A DNA stretch of 64,000 nt from Strongylocentrotus droebachiensis (GCA_035222895.1 JAVYIG010001614.1:1-64000); one strand, 5' to 3'; positions 1 through 13,200 are shown, numbered from the stretch's first letter. The notes: generated by a model not told the origin, from the sequence alone. Program-made: numbers and translations.

Positions 1-165
1 CCACATGACTGACCTTCCATGCACTTGGTAATTTGCCTTCCTTCAATGATGCATTATAGATTATGGAGAGGGGCTCTGAAACTGAGGCGGCTGTTTCTTT
101 CAGAACGCAAGGGTGAATGCCATCAGGTCCGGCACATTTGTACTTTGTTTTTATCATTGTATCAC
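1..165 (-). mobile_element. LINE reverse-transcriptase fragment, cut by window edge
   Basis: Read on the minus strand, this stretch gives AGPDGIHPCVLKE followed by GKLPSAWKVSHV. This is the start of the reverse-transcriptase domain in Jockey/CR1-like non-LTR retrotransposons (GPDGIHPxxLK ... LPxxWK). The rest of the element lies beyond the left edge. Only a short piece is visible, so the clade is not assigned. Confidence 0.7.
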
Positions 166-189
166 TTGCTCTTTCTGTTTTTACTTTTT

Positions 190-410
190 GATTTACGCTG
201 CAATGTAGCAAGATGACGTCATTTTGACTACGGGGCACTAGTTTTCTGACGAACCTCAAACCATCGATGAACCGGTTCGCAAATTTGGCCTGAAGACGCC
301 AGACGACCCGACGCATGCGCAAATCGCCGAAATGACGTCACATCTTTGACGTCGACTACTAGGACGTGACAAACGAAAAACTCCTGTTGGAAGAGAAGAG
401 GAGGGGAAAG
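190..410. other. Spacer with two TGACGTCA palindromes
   Basis: No coding exon is visible. Two perfect TGACGTCA (CRE-like) palindromes occur at 214-221 and 333-340, in a short CpG-richer stretch. They may be binding sites or chance; they lie about 3.7 kb upstream of the first lipoxygenase start codon and just outside the duplicated segment. Confidence 0.3.
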
Positions 411-890
411 AGAAGGAGAGAGAGAGAGAAGAGGAGGAGAAAGAGAGAGAGAGAGAGAGAGAGGGATATATGGGGGGGGGGGGGGGGGGTGGTTGAAGAA
501 AATAATGAAGAACCGGAGTAATTGGTTATGCGTCCACGTACAATACCATTAACATGTGGAAAGATATTATTTTTAAATAAGTTTCTCACAGTATTATGCA
601 ATCATAACCATTGACAAGTGATCAAAAAAATAAGTATTTTGATATCAAATATTATGAGGGAGGAGATGCAGACAAATATGTTTTAATAAAGAAGATTCTA
701 TAAGCCCCAATTCAGTTTTCTTATGAACTATAACTATAACACTATAATATTCTATATAAACCCCAAATCAATGAAAGTCTTCTTATCAAAACTAGTGTTC
801 GAATCTGTGATCCTGTTGAACGGAGTGGACCTTACATTAAAAGAACCTTAAAAATTAATCGGCCCTTAATTCGTGACCCTGCGTAAATAG
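411..890. repeat. Left end of duplication unit 1
   Basis: After a GA-rich microsatellite and a G tract, the sequence from about 495 to 890 matches 36,345-36,715 closely (shared blocks include AAGAACCGGAGTAA, GGTTATGCGTCCAC and AAACTAGTGTTCGAA). This marks the left edge of the segment duplicated with the lipoxygenase genes. The edge lies in low-complexity GA repeat in both copies. Confidence 0.65.
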
Positions 891-891
891 A

Positions 892-1194
892 TTCAATTCA
901 ATTCAATTCAATTTCGGTTTATTAATATCAACATATACAATGTACAATGTAGTAGTCCAGGGACCAATAATGCAATGTTTACATAACATGTGCATAAAAA
1001 CAGGAATGATCATATAAATGTACAATAAAAATGATAAAAGATAAAGTTAACATTATTGTTCATACCTAAAGTTATATACATATATAAATAAATGATAATA
1101 AATGGATGAAAAACCTATAACAGTTACTTGAAATATTGAACCAATTATTGCAAGTAAAAATAATCTTTAAATAAAAAAAATAAAAAAATAAAAA

Positions 1195-1235
<41 letters not shown>

Positions 1236-1240
1236 TTATA
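892..1240 (-). mobile_element. LINE 3' end with (TTGAA)n tail, minus strand
   Basis: Starts with four ATTCA units followed by the reverse complement of AATAAACCGAAATTG, a typical LINE 3' end with a short tandem tail. Unit 2 of the lipoxygenase duplication lacks it at the matching place (around 36,715), so it inserted after the duplication or was lost there. No open frame is visible; the inner boundary is approximate and the sequence runs into a GA microsatellite at 1204-1228. Confidence 0.5.
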
Positions 1241-1850
1241 TTGCGATTGTTAAAATGAGATCGATAGACTGAAAAAGTATACGTGCAGGTGTGTCTGTTG
1301 TGTGACAGGTAAGGTCAGATTATGTTGAATGGAATTATTACATTAAAAATATATCATTAGAGCATTTCATATAAAGTGATGTATAATGCCTATGAGCATA
1401 CACAAATTCTTATAACTGTTGAGTTTCCACATTACATTTTAAATTAGTGTTGAGCTAATTTATGTTATTGCAGCAGAATTATACACGGTGGTTTAAGAAC
1501 AACTTTATAAGCAAAATGAAGAGCACCCAATAATATGTGCACGAAATTATGATTTTGGGATCGATCTTGAGTTCAATTAAACAAAGTAACAAAACAATAA
1601 CTATAATATTATTAAAAAGAAGAAGAAAAACAAATATGAAACATTATTATAGATGATCTACAACTGAGCATTGACCAGTTTGACAAGTGTGGGGACACTT
1701 GTTTTTCTGTATCGTTCAGTTCTTGCATAAGGAATGTGTAGGTGGTTAGAATTCCTAAGATCTCGGCTAATATGGCGAAAATCATCAAATGACGATGAAA
1801 AAGCCGTTAATCTCAACAAAAGCAACAATCCTTATCATTGTCGTGATAGA

Positions 1851-2104
1851 CCCCCTGTCCACACACAACATTCTCCGTGATTAGGCGTGATTAGCTATAC
1901 CGTTTCTCGATAGTGATACCGTTTCGCGATAGTTTTACGATGAAATTGTGTGTGTGGACGCTCACTAACGATACGTCGTATAACGAAACTAGTCTAACGA
2001 AACGCAGGTTTGGGCATCGTTTCGAACTAGAACTCAATAAAGAATCACGCCTAATTACGCCTAATCACGCCTAATCACGGAAAATGTTGTGTGTGGACAG
2101 GGGG
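1851..2104. mobile_element. 254-bp MITE with long terminal inverted repeats
   Basis: The ends are inverted copies of each other for about 45 bp, starting CCCCCTGTCCACACACAAC on the left and matching its reverse complement on the right. The inner arms continue with repeated GTGATTAGGC units. Nothing coding lies between. A second local copy of the flanking host sequence (2241-2262) has no element. A target duplication cannot be read with confidence, so the superfamily is open. Confidence 0.75.
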
Positions 2105-2105
2105 A

Positions 2106-2302
2106 GTGTTTCGTTGTTGATTACTCCACTCATCCGTGCTGGGAGGTGATCTGCTTTCAATGGGCGATGCTTTCCTTGATTTATGCACTCTTCGGATTCA
2201 TGCCTAAGTAAGCTTTTTGAGCTTTGTTGTAATCCATTGTCGTGATAGTTGTTGTTTCGTGGTTGAATTGGCTACCATAACGTTTTCTCCACTCATCCGT
2301 GC
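2106..2302 (+). repeat. Locally duplicated lipoxygenase upstream block
   Basis: The block containing CCACTCATCCGTGCT, GATGCTTTCCTTG and AAGTAAGCTTTTTGAGC occurs once at 2120-2225 and again at 2285-2302 plus 2998-3064, split by the foldback element. Unit 2 has it only once (36,818-36,935). Unit 1 therefore carries an extra, partial copy of its own upstream region. Confidence 0.6.
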
Positions 2303-2305
2303 TTA

Positions 2306-2980
2306 AGGCCCGGTCACACAGGGAGGACGCACGGGGAACGCACGGCCAGCGCATTGGAAATTTGCAATTTGGGCCAGTGCGTTGTCGTTCGCTAGGCGTG
2401 CGTCATCATTCGTTACTCGTTCGTCGAGCGCGCTGGACCAACGCTGGACCAGCGCTATGCATGCGTCGTCATTCGCTGTGTGCGTCGGGATTTTTTGAGC
2501 ATGCTCAAAAAGGTGCGCCGAGCTCGACGCATGAATATACACGCCAAAGGCACGCCAGACATGCGTGGAGCGCGCTAGACCAGCGCCAGACATGCGTGGA
2601 GCACACGCCCTGTATACGCACAGCGCGCTAGCTACACGCCGTGCATTTTGTGTCAGCTCGCTAGCTTTTCCAAAATTATGACAAAAGTTAGGCACACGTT
2701 CTTTTCCGATTTCCAATGCGCTGGCCGTGCGTCGTAGAACGTGGTGCATGCGTGGACCATTCGTCCAGCGCGCTAGCAACACGCTGTGCATTCGTGGAAG
2801 TTGCTATCATGTGCGCTCTGTGTGCGCCCTGTGTGCGCCCTGTATGCGTCCAGCGCGCTAGCAACACGCTATGCATTTGGTGTCAAAAGTTGGGCGCACG
2901 ACAACGCACTGGCCAAAATTGCAAATGTCCCATGCGCTGGCCGTGCGTTCCCCATGCGTCCTCCCTGTGTGACCGGGCCT
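2306..2980. mobile_element. 675-bp foldback DNA element, TTA duplication, Harbinger-like
   Basis: Terminal inverted repeats begin AGGCCCGGTCACACAGGGAG on both ends and extend for roughly 100 bp. The element is flanked by TTA on both sides (2303-2305 and 2981-2983). A 3-bp TTA/TWA duplication is typical of PIF/Harbinger elements. The interior is CpG-rich with recurring AGCGCGCTAG and CATGCGT motifs. The open frames on both strands come from the low stop density of this GC-rich palindrome and are not judged real. Unit 2 has the uninterrupted site near 36,835. Confidence 0.75.
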
Positions 2981-2997
2981 TTAGAGCAGATCTAATT

Positions 2998-4002
2998 TCA
3001 AGGATATTTGAGCAATGCTTTCCTTGCTTTATGCACTCTACTAAGTAAGCTTTTTGAGCTTTGTTGAAGTCCAGTGAAAGAATCAAGGAGTCATGGATTC
3101 GCTGTGTTAAACGAATCTGCAATGTTCTCGCTTGTTAGCTAAATAAATGAGAGTTAGATTATGGAGACAGTGAAGGCGATGTAACCCAAAGAGTGAAAAT
3201 TGAAGAGTAAAACTGATCCATTTCTTTGGTGTTGTTTATAATCTTTATACGATCAATATTTCTGGACGGCGACTTTTCAGATTTACGTGCAACATTGATA
3301 TGCTGGATTGCATTTCACTTTTTCGTCATCTGCTTTGACGGACAATCGCATAGTGTTCTCAAAATTATGGGACTCCCGTTGATTTTGTAATGTGAATTAA
3401 TTATTCGTTGTGATCTGTTTTAGCCTCATCCAGACCAACTTCATCAGCATTTCTGCCGAGTATGGAATGAAATGTTATGAATTCTTATCGTCTATTGAAG
3501 ATGCGCTGAATGCCATTCTAAGAGAGATAAGAGATTGAAATTAAACTCGCATCTGGAATCGGTCACCAGCCATTGTAGTTACTGCCATTGCTGCTTTCTA
3601 GGAGGCCGCCCTTTTATCAGAGGATTGGAGGTTCCGGAAATTAAGCCGGAAACTTTATAGGAGCATTATTTGTACTCGCACATCACTATTCTGTTGTAAA
3701 CAGTACTTTTTAAATACCGTTTTGTTGTTGTCTGAACCATCACCTGCTGTCACGATACATCCTAACCCAATTTAGCGTGGAAATATTGCTTCAGGGATCA
3801 TTTCGTCACGGGTTCAAGGTTCTAGAAGAAGAAGAGAGAGGAAAGAGAGAGAGAGAGAGAGAGGAAGAGAGAGAGAAAGAGAAAGAGAAAGAGAAAGAGA
3901 AAGAGAGAAGATTACAGCTCAACTTGGGGAGAGGGGATCGAGAGGCAGAAAGGATAGTCAGAAGAAAGAATTTCTTGAACTTGAGGGGTAAAATAGTCCG
4001 AG
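2998..4002 (+). promoter_or_regulatory. Conserved upstream region / 5' UTR of lipoxygenase copy 1
   Basis: This kilobase is strongly conserved with 36,890-37,886 ahead of copy 2, in the same order and spacing, apart from a long (GA)n tract at 3826-3907 that is much shorter in copy 2. It must contain promoter and 5' UTR sequence, but I see no convincing TATA box or transcription start and cannot place them. Confidence 0.35.
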
Positions 4003-4202
4003 ATGGGGGCACTGTTGTGCTCGCGGAAAGACCACCATCATCATTTCGACGTCACAGTCGATACTGGTGATCGTAAGGGATCTGGTACGGATGCTCACAT
4101 TTACATCAGACTACATGACGTCGATGAAAACAGGTCCACCGACATCGAACTGAACCACATACTCCAGAACAACTTCGAACGTGGTTCCACAGATCACTTT
4201 CG
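4003..4202 (+). CDS. Lipoxygenase copy 1, exon 1: start codon and first half of PLAT domain
   Basis: The start codon at 4003 opens [15 protein letters not shown], followed by the PLAT signature [19 protein letters not shown]. The His run (residues 11-14) is reduced in copy 2. The exon ends in phase 2 at a GTAAGT donor. PLAT (C2-like) domains bind membranes and calcium. The start is chosen because copy 2 has the same ATG at the same distance from the PLAT motif. Confidence 0.88.
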
Positions 4203-7200
4203 GTAAGTTTCATAATAATTTGCATTTTGGACATTTGAATTGAATTGAATTTATTAAATTATATACATGTTGTAAAATCAAAACATACATTAGAAAAAAA
4301 GAATCTTAAAATATACAAAATACATAGCAAATATGTGGTCAGGAACACAAAGAAGCAAATTGCTTATAAATAGGGCCCTTACAAATAAAAACAATTTGAA
4401 TTAAACATAATTCAGTCACCATATTGTTTTTCCATATTTTGTTTTCCTATATTTTTTTTTAATTAGAGATTTCATTCAAAATAAATCATGACATAAACAA
4501 ATCTATGTAAATAATTCCATACAAAAACAAATCTTCATTTCTTTTTCATAACACAAATAAATTATTCACAAAACCGTGAGTAAAGAGGGAGAATAATGGA
4601 ATGAAATCACTCAATTGTTCTAATAATAATAATCACATACTGAACTTAGTTATTACCATCATTCATGGAAAATAACATAATGCATATTTGTATACAATGC
4701 ACCCTCCGCTAATATCCCCCACCACCCATACCCCGCCACTGCAATCCACTATACCCATACACGCACACACATATATACACACACACATAAATAAATACTA
4801 CCGCATTGACACATACCTACACAAAATACTGTATTGTTACATATTTTCAAATATATATTTGCGACAAAGCTTTTTAAAACAGAATAAAGTTGAGCTTAAT
4901 TTGATAGAAGTGGGTAATCGATTCCATTCTTTCACGCCAGTAACATTTAATGAATTAAGTGAAAAGGTTAGTTTTACGTTGGGTTGATGAAAATTGTCGT
5001 TTTTACGAGTGGCATATGAATAGATATTTGAATTTTGGATAAACATATTTCTATACTTCACATGAAAAATGTTATGTCTTACAGAGTGTATACACATTGG
5101 AGTATTGAATGTAATAAAATCGTATAAAGGCAAGATTTGCATCTGTTTAAAGAGCGGTATACTTGGACTTTGCATTTGTGACTTTGATATATTTCTTAAG
5201 AGACCTTTTCTGTAAAATATTTTTCAGATGTGATTTATAAGTATTTCCCCAAATAAAGTTGCAGTAGTTTAGATGTGGTAAAACAAGGCTATTGTACAGA
5301 ATATATACCACATTACTAGGCAACATATTTTTTTAATTAGAGAGGATACCAACATAATTATGCTAATAAAGAAACTTCTAATATATACACATTCCAATCC
5401 AAAGACTCTCTAATTGTAACACTAAGAAATCTTACATTTTTCTAAATTTGATATTAACAAGATTATCAATAACAACAGGTAAAACATTATTGGGCACTTT
5501 CCTGTTCCTTGACCTGTATATGACATATATTTTTATTAACATTCACAGATAATTTATTTATTTTAAACCATACAGAAGCTTTAAAAATGTCCCTGTTTAC
5601 TGACGAAACAAGCATTTGTATATTACTGTTACTCATAAAAGCCCATGTATTATCAGAAAACAGGGTAAACTTTAAAAATGAAAAAGGTTAATTATATAGA
5701 GGTGTCGTGGATGAGTGGATACGTCGCCGGACTGTCGAGAATGTGAGAATTTTTTGCCAGGGGTTGGGGCCCGTCTTTTTTTAAAGGTGTTTTTTAACTT
5801 CCTATTGGGGCCAGGGGTGGGGGCCCATGCCCCCTCGCCCCCCTAGATCCGCCAATAGGTTATATTTCTCGTAGACAATTTGTTATGCTTCTTTTTATCG
5901 AACCGGATCGGCACCCCCCCCCCCCCCCCCACGGCATTATTGACTCAGTGAATTTGCCTATGGGCTAACTTGTCTGTGAATCTGTTTCGACATCCCACCC
6001 CACAAACAGCTTATCATCAAATTCATTCAAGTTTCGATCAAAGTTTGATGACCTTATGATAATTTTAATCTTCCCTAGGATATCTTCTGGCGTCGAATCG
6101 CTTGCCGATCTCAAATTCATCGAGATTTGGCGCGACACCACCGGGCTCTTCGATGACTGGTTCTGCGAAATCATCACCGTTGTGGACCGCAGGACCAAGA
6201 AAGAATTCATCTTCCCCATTCATCGATGGATCCTGCCTCATAAAATCTACCATCTTCAGCAGTACGACATGGTTCTACCACAGGACGATGAGAAGGCCGA
6301 TCAGCGTAGGGACGAGTTGGAAAACAGGAAGCGACTTTATCAGCTTGCATATGTTGGAGACCTTCAAATACCAAGGGTAAGATTTTATGGAAAACTTTGG
6401 AACTAATAGATGTCACGTAATTATATGTTTGTTTGCCTCACTGTTTTTTCATGTAAATTGACGTATAGGTTTTTCTATTCTCTATTCTCTTGTGTAATAT
6501 ATTTTACTGCACAGATGGACACCAGTAAAACAAATTATATGATTTATTTTATTTTATTTATCCTCTATATAATTGTTGAATAATGTGATTAGTGCGTCAT
6601 GGTTTTCAATGGAATTAGTTTATAGATACCTTTGAATTATATATAGTTCAATTGTAGATTCGTTTTTAGCATATATATAGTAAAGGTAGAACGTTCCTGT
6701 TTACACGCTGATTCAATGAACATTTGTCTTATGCAATTGTTCCATCTCTCTTATCTCATGTAGATTAAAGATTTTCCGAGTGACGAGGCTTTCTCTGACG
6801 ATTACAAGGTATGTAACATTTCGAATGAAATAGTCATCCGATTTCATGAGCTTTAAATAAGAAAGGATGTGCCCCCTTGTCCATATGAATCGAGAAAAAA
6901 AAGTTGTATAAGAAAGACATTATCACATTGATATCTGCATATGATAACGAAAGCTATAACTCTCCTTGGCTCGTTGTGCCCCTCATATATGATTAATGTA
7001 AATAGTTGCATTGATTCTGTCATCCGAATGTACCTCGGCCTAATGTTTTTTTTTCTTTCTACTAAAAGTACTCTTTGCTTAGTGCTTTTTTGAAGGTGAG
7101 AAATAAATGGGAAGAGAATGTAAACTTTAAGACTACTAAGGAAAAACTCATCCTATGAGGGAACGATAATAATAAGCAAGTGATCTTCTTTTTCTTTTTG

Positions 7201-10200
7201 TAATTGTAATGATTAGCATTTCTCTCTCAATGTTCCTTGTTTACCCTGACAAAAAAGTGGGACATTGCAAGCACCGCTTTCAAAGTCGGGATCGCAGCCA
7301 AAATCCGTGAATTCACGACCAAACGAATTCAATCCTTGGATGACGTCGAGGACCTCTATTATCCACCGATTCTTCCTAAACCATTGGTGAGTCTGGCAGT
7401 GATCAACTTTGTTAGGCGTAGCATGGGGCCAGTTATTGGAGGGGCACTGCTCGTGCACGAGATTGATGGAATAATAGACAGCGGGATGGATATAAAAAAT
7501 TGAAGGAAAACAAATCAGATCTAATTAAATCAAAGCGAATCGATCGTAAGGGAGCAGAGCAAGAATCGCGGTATAGGGGGGGGGGGGGGCGGTTGGGGGG
7601 CTTGCGGTACAGCGCCATGTTTTTTAGTATACGTGTGCTATAACACTGCATTGTACTCGATCGTTCGCATGATGAGCCAACACTACTACCAAAAACGCTC
7701 TGCAACCTCTGCAGGCGATGGGTGATGTTGTGTCAGCTTCCCCTATATATTAATTATCCATCCTTTTGTTATTCTTTCTTTACCACTATTCCCTATTCCC
7801 CTATTTTGTTGTTTTTTGCCATTTTAAAATAAGAGATATTATTAAAGAGGCCCCCATAGCCCCCACGTCAATTACCACCTCGACAAGTCATAAATCCTTC
7901 ATCAGGTCTACCAGGGATCCGGACAGCACAATGTAATCAAACGTCATCTATTTATTTCTAACTATGTGACAACGTAACGTTGACCAATTTTTCTTTGATA
8001 CATACAATATTCTTGTTCATCTTCTTCGCATTTTAATTCATATTTCCCTTCTTCCTCTTCCCTATCCTACTTCGTCCTCCGTTTCTCTATTTTTCTCTTC
8101 CTTTCAAACATAAACAAACAGGCGGTTAACAATTGGAGATGTGACAAAGAGTTCGGGTATAACCGAATGAATGGATGCAACCCAAGTCATATCCGACTTT
8201 GCAGCCAAATACCGGATAGGTATGTCAATTTAGATTTTCTTTGTTTAAGTGTCACTGTGTAATATAACTAATTTATAAGTCCATTCTTAGGTCCATAAGT
8301 ATATAACATTATTTTGTTGTTGTTTATGAGTTTGGGGTAAGACAAAAAAAAGAAGAGACCAAATTAAGGTAAAAAAGCGTATGGGAGTTGGTGTGTGTGT
8401 GTGTGTGCGTGTGTGGTGGTGTGTGTGCGTGTGTGCGCGCGAGAGAGACGGGGAATAAATGGAGGGAAAGAGGGGTAAAAGAGCAGGAGAGATAGAGAGA
8501 GAGAGACAGAGAGAGAGAGACAGACAGACAGAGGGAGGGGAAAAGAGATAAAGATTTTAACGCCGCTTGTTTAGTATGATGTGGATATTCTTGTAAACTT
8601 TAAGAATAATATAAACCTAAACAGGAACCAGAAAAAGTACAGATTGAAATTCTCTTGGATATCTTGATTTTTGTTTAGCTTTGCAGTCAGTGAAGACGAT
8701 CTAAAGCCAATACTTGAAGGTCTGACTATCGAGGAAACGATAGAAAGCAAACGACTTTTTATCATCAATTTCGAGTTCTTACGTGATCTACCTTGCCAGG
8801 AAGGAGAAAAGGTATCTAGATGTTCGATTTTTCAACTTTAAATACAAAATAAAAATGTTAACAATTGTGTAAAATAGAAAATTTGCATAAACTTTTTACA
8901 CAAGATTTATAGGTGACATCATGACTTCTAACTTGTATTGAAAGTGAACAGAAATATTCGAATAGTCATCATTTTTCTAGATAGATGGTAAACGTTAGTC
9001 AGTTACCTTGCTTACTTAGGATGTGCGATTTTAATTGTTAGTGTTCCTCAATTAAGTAAATGCTTGAATTTCTTTGATGGAAATCGATTTATTTTTCTTC
9101 TTCTCTTCTTTCAACTGTCATTCATATGTCTTCCATTACTCCTTTGTTTAAACTTTTTTTTGTTAGGGATGCAATTCGATGTTAAGTCCATCGTTATCAC
9201 AGTAATAGTGTGTGTGTTCTTTAAAAAAAAAATATATATAGGCCTATAGCAACGTCAATTTTCTGAGATCCACCTTTAATTTGGTTATTAACCGGTGCCT
9301 TAAATTGCCTTCCTTTAATTTCCACAGATGTGTGCGCCGAAAGCTTTATTCTTCGTGAACAACGAGAAATATCTGATTCCAGTCGCCATTCAACTCTTCC
9401 CAGATTCAGCAGATGACAATCCAGTAAAGACTCGCTTTTAAATATTATTTTAAGAGCATTAAAGGAAAATCCAAATTTAATAGGCAACTATTCTGAAATA
9501 ATGCAAACAAATCAGATTAGCAGACTGGTGAAAGTTTGAATTAAATCAGATAAAATATAAGAATATTTTGAATTTTAAAAAGTTGTAATCACTAAACTTA
9601 TGTACATTTCAAATTGGCTAAATCGTTAATGTCACTGTGACTTAGTGCAGGACGACGACAAAATGACTAAAATTAATTTGTCAAACTGTTTGACTCGGGA
9701 GGGTCTTTTCTTTTTATAGAAAGTATACTACTATACCCTCCATAACATCTTTTGTGTAAAGCCCCATGAAGAAGGCATTTGGGAGAAAAAGAGAAATGAC
9801 TGATATTTCTGTACGCAACAAACGATAGGATTGCCCTAGATTTCGCCTCAGTCCGCCATGTGACTAAATACCCTTCTGGCTCTCAAAAGGTTACGATCCC
9901 TTGAAGTTGGTGCACAAAATCTAATACATTGCTTGCTTTTTATGATATCAACCAGGTTTTCTACCCTTCTGATCCGGAGTACACATGGCTTCTTGCAAAA
10001 ATGTATTTCTGCAACGCCGACGCGAGTGTGCAGCAGGCAGGGTCACATTTTGGAATGACGCACATCGTAATGGAGTCCGCTGCCATAGCAACGCATCATT
10101 GCTTGTCTCCATCCCATCCTATATTTCGTCTTCTGGCTCCTCACTTTCTCAACATCATCGCAATCAACAAGTAAGATGTAGCTCCATTTTTTTTTTAATC

Positions 10201-13200
10201 TTTTAAATTTTGTCATATATACAATGTGAGTCAATAAAAAAGGAACGTATTTTCAAGCCCTTATTTTTCCCCCTCTTCTCTCTCTCACTTCACCTTTCTC
10301 TCTCTCTCTTTGTCTCTCCCTCTCTTCCTTCCTCTTCTTTTTACAGCAAAGGTCTAGACTTCCTCATGGGTAAGGGTAGCATATCGGAAAAACTAAGTAT
10401 TACAGGAAATGTAGGAGTATCTGAAATCATCAACCGAACCTGGAAAGAATGGCGTCTTGACCAGCAAGGTTCGTTCTTAAAAGACTTGGAGGACAGGGGT
10501 GTGGATGACCCGGATGTGCTTCCTAATTATCACTACCGGGACGACGCCCTTCTCATCCACAATGCCATTCGAGAATATGCGAGGACAATCATCGATTGTT
10601 TCTATGGTGAGATTTAAAATCGAACAAAACAACATTTAACCAAAAAACACACACTTTTATAGGCATTCTTTAAGATTTTTTGCCAGTCGTAAGTAAACTC
10701 AGCTGTTGACTGTATACTGGTTTCACTCTCTGTTTCCCGTAGCCCACCATTTTTGTTAACCCATAATCAACTCAATATTGATCATTATCATTTGTCAAGA
10801 TCTATGTGTTTTCTATTCCAAATAAATAGACACCACACTGAGTATTATAATATCAAGTTTATGGACACGCATCTATCCCTTTTGATCAAGCAATCCAGAC
10901 TCAAACTCTAGTGCAGCTGCAATACTCTGAAACAGTCTGACACAAATTATTTTGTGTGAAGTTCATTATTTTGAAAAATCATATTAAAATAATATTATAT
11001 TTATCTGCGAGATGCTAAAAGATGTATAGGCATACCCAAAGCAAAAGGAAATGCATGCCCCAATTTCACTGTCTTATAAACTTGGTACTTAAGGTGAATG
11101 ATAAATATAAACGCAAACGGAATCTTTCTTTTGGGCTATCCAGTTTAAAGTAAAGGTTAAATGGGTTTGTTTCTTTGACTATAGATTCACCGGCTAAGAT
11201 CGAGGGAGACCATGAGCTTCAAGAATGGGGAAGATTTCTTTCTGGTTCGAGCTCAAAGACGGGAGAAATCACCGTTAAAATGAAGGTAAGAACAAGTATT
11301 ATTTAATTGTTTGAGCAGATAGTGTTAAAAAGTCCAGATTCTTGTATTCTGGTACCCGTATTCCAAATCAATCGCAAGTTTACAGTCTTTTATCTTTTAT
11401 GTACATAGGTGCGACTGATATCAATCGCAAATGAGTTGATTAATTTTAACTTTTATATTAAAGACAGGGCCCTGACATTACTTGATATGTGTGCAGTCCA
11501 TGGGAATAACTACATTCAACATCCGTTGAATACTGCGTCAAAAGTCCGGAGAAATATTGAAACTTACCGCATAATCTTCAGTGAATACAGAAAGTTCTGT
11601 TAAATAAACATGTACAAAATGTACAAAAGGTGATAATAGTTATGACATCTATACTGCTGCTTTTCCTAAAGCCAGTTTCTCATGAAATCTAATTCATTAT
11701 TACCAGAAGTCAAAGAGCTGTTCCACTTTACTTTTGTAATAACACTTACCATCGAGAAAGAAAAGAAAAAAACTTTTCAATAGACCATATTAAATATGTA
11801 CTCAAATTTGTACACGTTAAAGGGATAGTTGACTTCTTGTTTTAGACCGAAAATGCTCTCAAAGTGCATGGTTATTGCTCTTATTCTTATTTATGACATT
11901 TCTAGTGCCCTATTAGGACCTAAAATTTCTATGAAGGTAGATGTAGACCCCAAAATGTGTGAAATTTAGCCAATAGGATCATACCAAGGCAGCTCTACTT
12001 TAACAAAAATACGGTAACTGTTAATTCATTAATTAATTAATTAATAATAACAATACATAGACCGGCTGGTTGTGCGTATTATAACCAACACGAGAAAGCC
12101 ATCAAATAGCCGACATCGGCATTGGCTGGAATAAAACGTAGAAGTCGCTATTTCGTTTTTTCAACGGCTTTTTCAAATTATCTAATATTTGTGGTGGTAC
12201 ACAAATATTAGAAATGGTTATATTTATGGATATTTCAGCCGTCTCTGAACCGATTTTGATCAAACAAAGATCATTATGTCATTTAAATTGTATGTTCGTT
12301 CAAATTTGACACTCAGTTTTTCATTATCTCACAAAAAAAAAAATCTGATTTTGTGTAGCGCCCTCTGCAACAAAACTCGACTATCCTTTAACATATAGCA
12401 AAATGTTATTCCACTTGCCTATAATAAACCATTATCTCCATAGTCAGAATGCAAATTGCATACATTGGTTGTTGCTAGGTAGGACAAACCTTATGGCTTG
12501 CTCTTTAGAGAGTACCCATCAAGTAGTGTAGACCTTTTCAATTTGCATTCTGCCTACTCGAATACAATTATTCGTAACAGGTGAATGAAATAATTCATAG
12601 ATGAAGCACTGAACAGACGCATACGCATTTTTACATTGTATAACAACACGGAAATGACCCATTAAATCAATAAATAGGGCGTCCCCAACGATGGGAACTT
12701 TCGATCAGCGGAAGATGTTTCAGAAGTCGTGACGGGTTTTATCTTCATCTGCAGCGTCACCCACGCAGCCGTTAACTTCGGAATTTATGATCAATACGCT
12801 TTCCCGCCAAGTTACCCTCTATGGCTTCATGGGGATCCTCCCACATCAAAGGTAAGTTGGCCACCAAAGTCTGACTCTAAAGGCTCGTTCAGATATGACG
12901 AGGTAAAATAGCGTGATTTATTTGTTAAGGTGACGTAAAGTGTTACATGCTTCACATTTCTGAACTAGCTTTTATTCAGCGTGTGCCACGAGCGAAATCC
13001 CTGGGGATGAGGTTATACTTAGGATAAATTTAAAAAAAAGCAATTTGGATTGGAGCTTTAAAAGATAATAATGAATTAAAATTAAAAGGATCAAATATAG
13101 AGTTTGTTTGTAATGGTTATTTTAGATATCTTGGAACAGACTTTCATGTTCATATTACCAAAATGCCAGATTATAATTATGATAGAATATTTGATAGAGT

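Noticed and set aside
2299-2876. Overlapping open frames on both strands rich in Arg, His and Ala
   Set aside because: They lie inside a GC-rich palindromic MITE; few stops are expected there, and the two strands give similar peptides because of the symmetry.
5706-5745. Possible tRNA gene (A-box-like GGATGAGTGGATACG)
   Set aside because: No B box or acceptor stem follows; at best a SINE remnant.
7386-7500. Continuation of the lipoxygenase exon 4 frame past 7386
   Set aside because: A GTGAGT donor at 7387 ends the exon; the following frame does not match lipoxygenases, while the 8122 exon ([12 protein letters not shown]) continues the family pattern in phase.
12430-12620. CRISPR-like spaced palindromes
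   Set aside because: The genome is eukaryotic and the repeats are a dispersed palindromic family without regular spacing.
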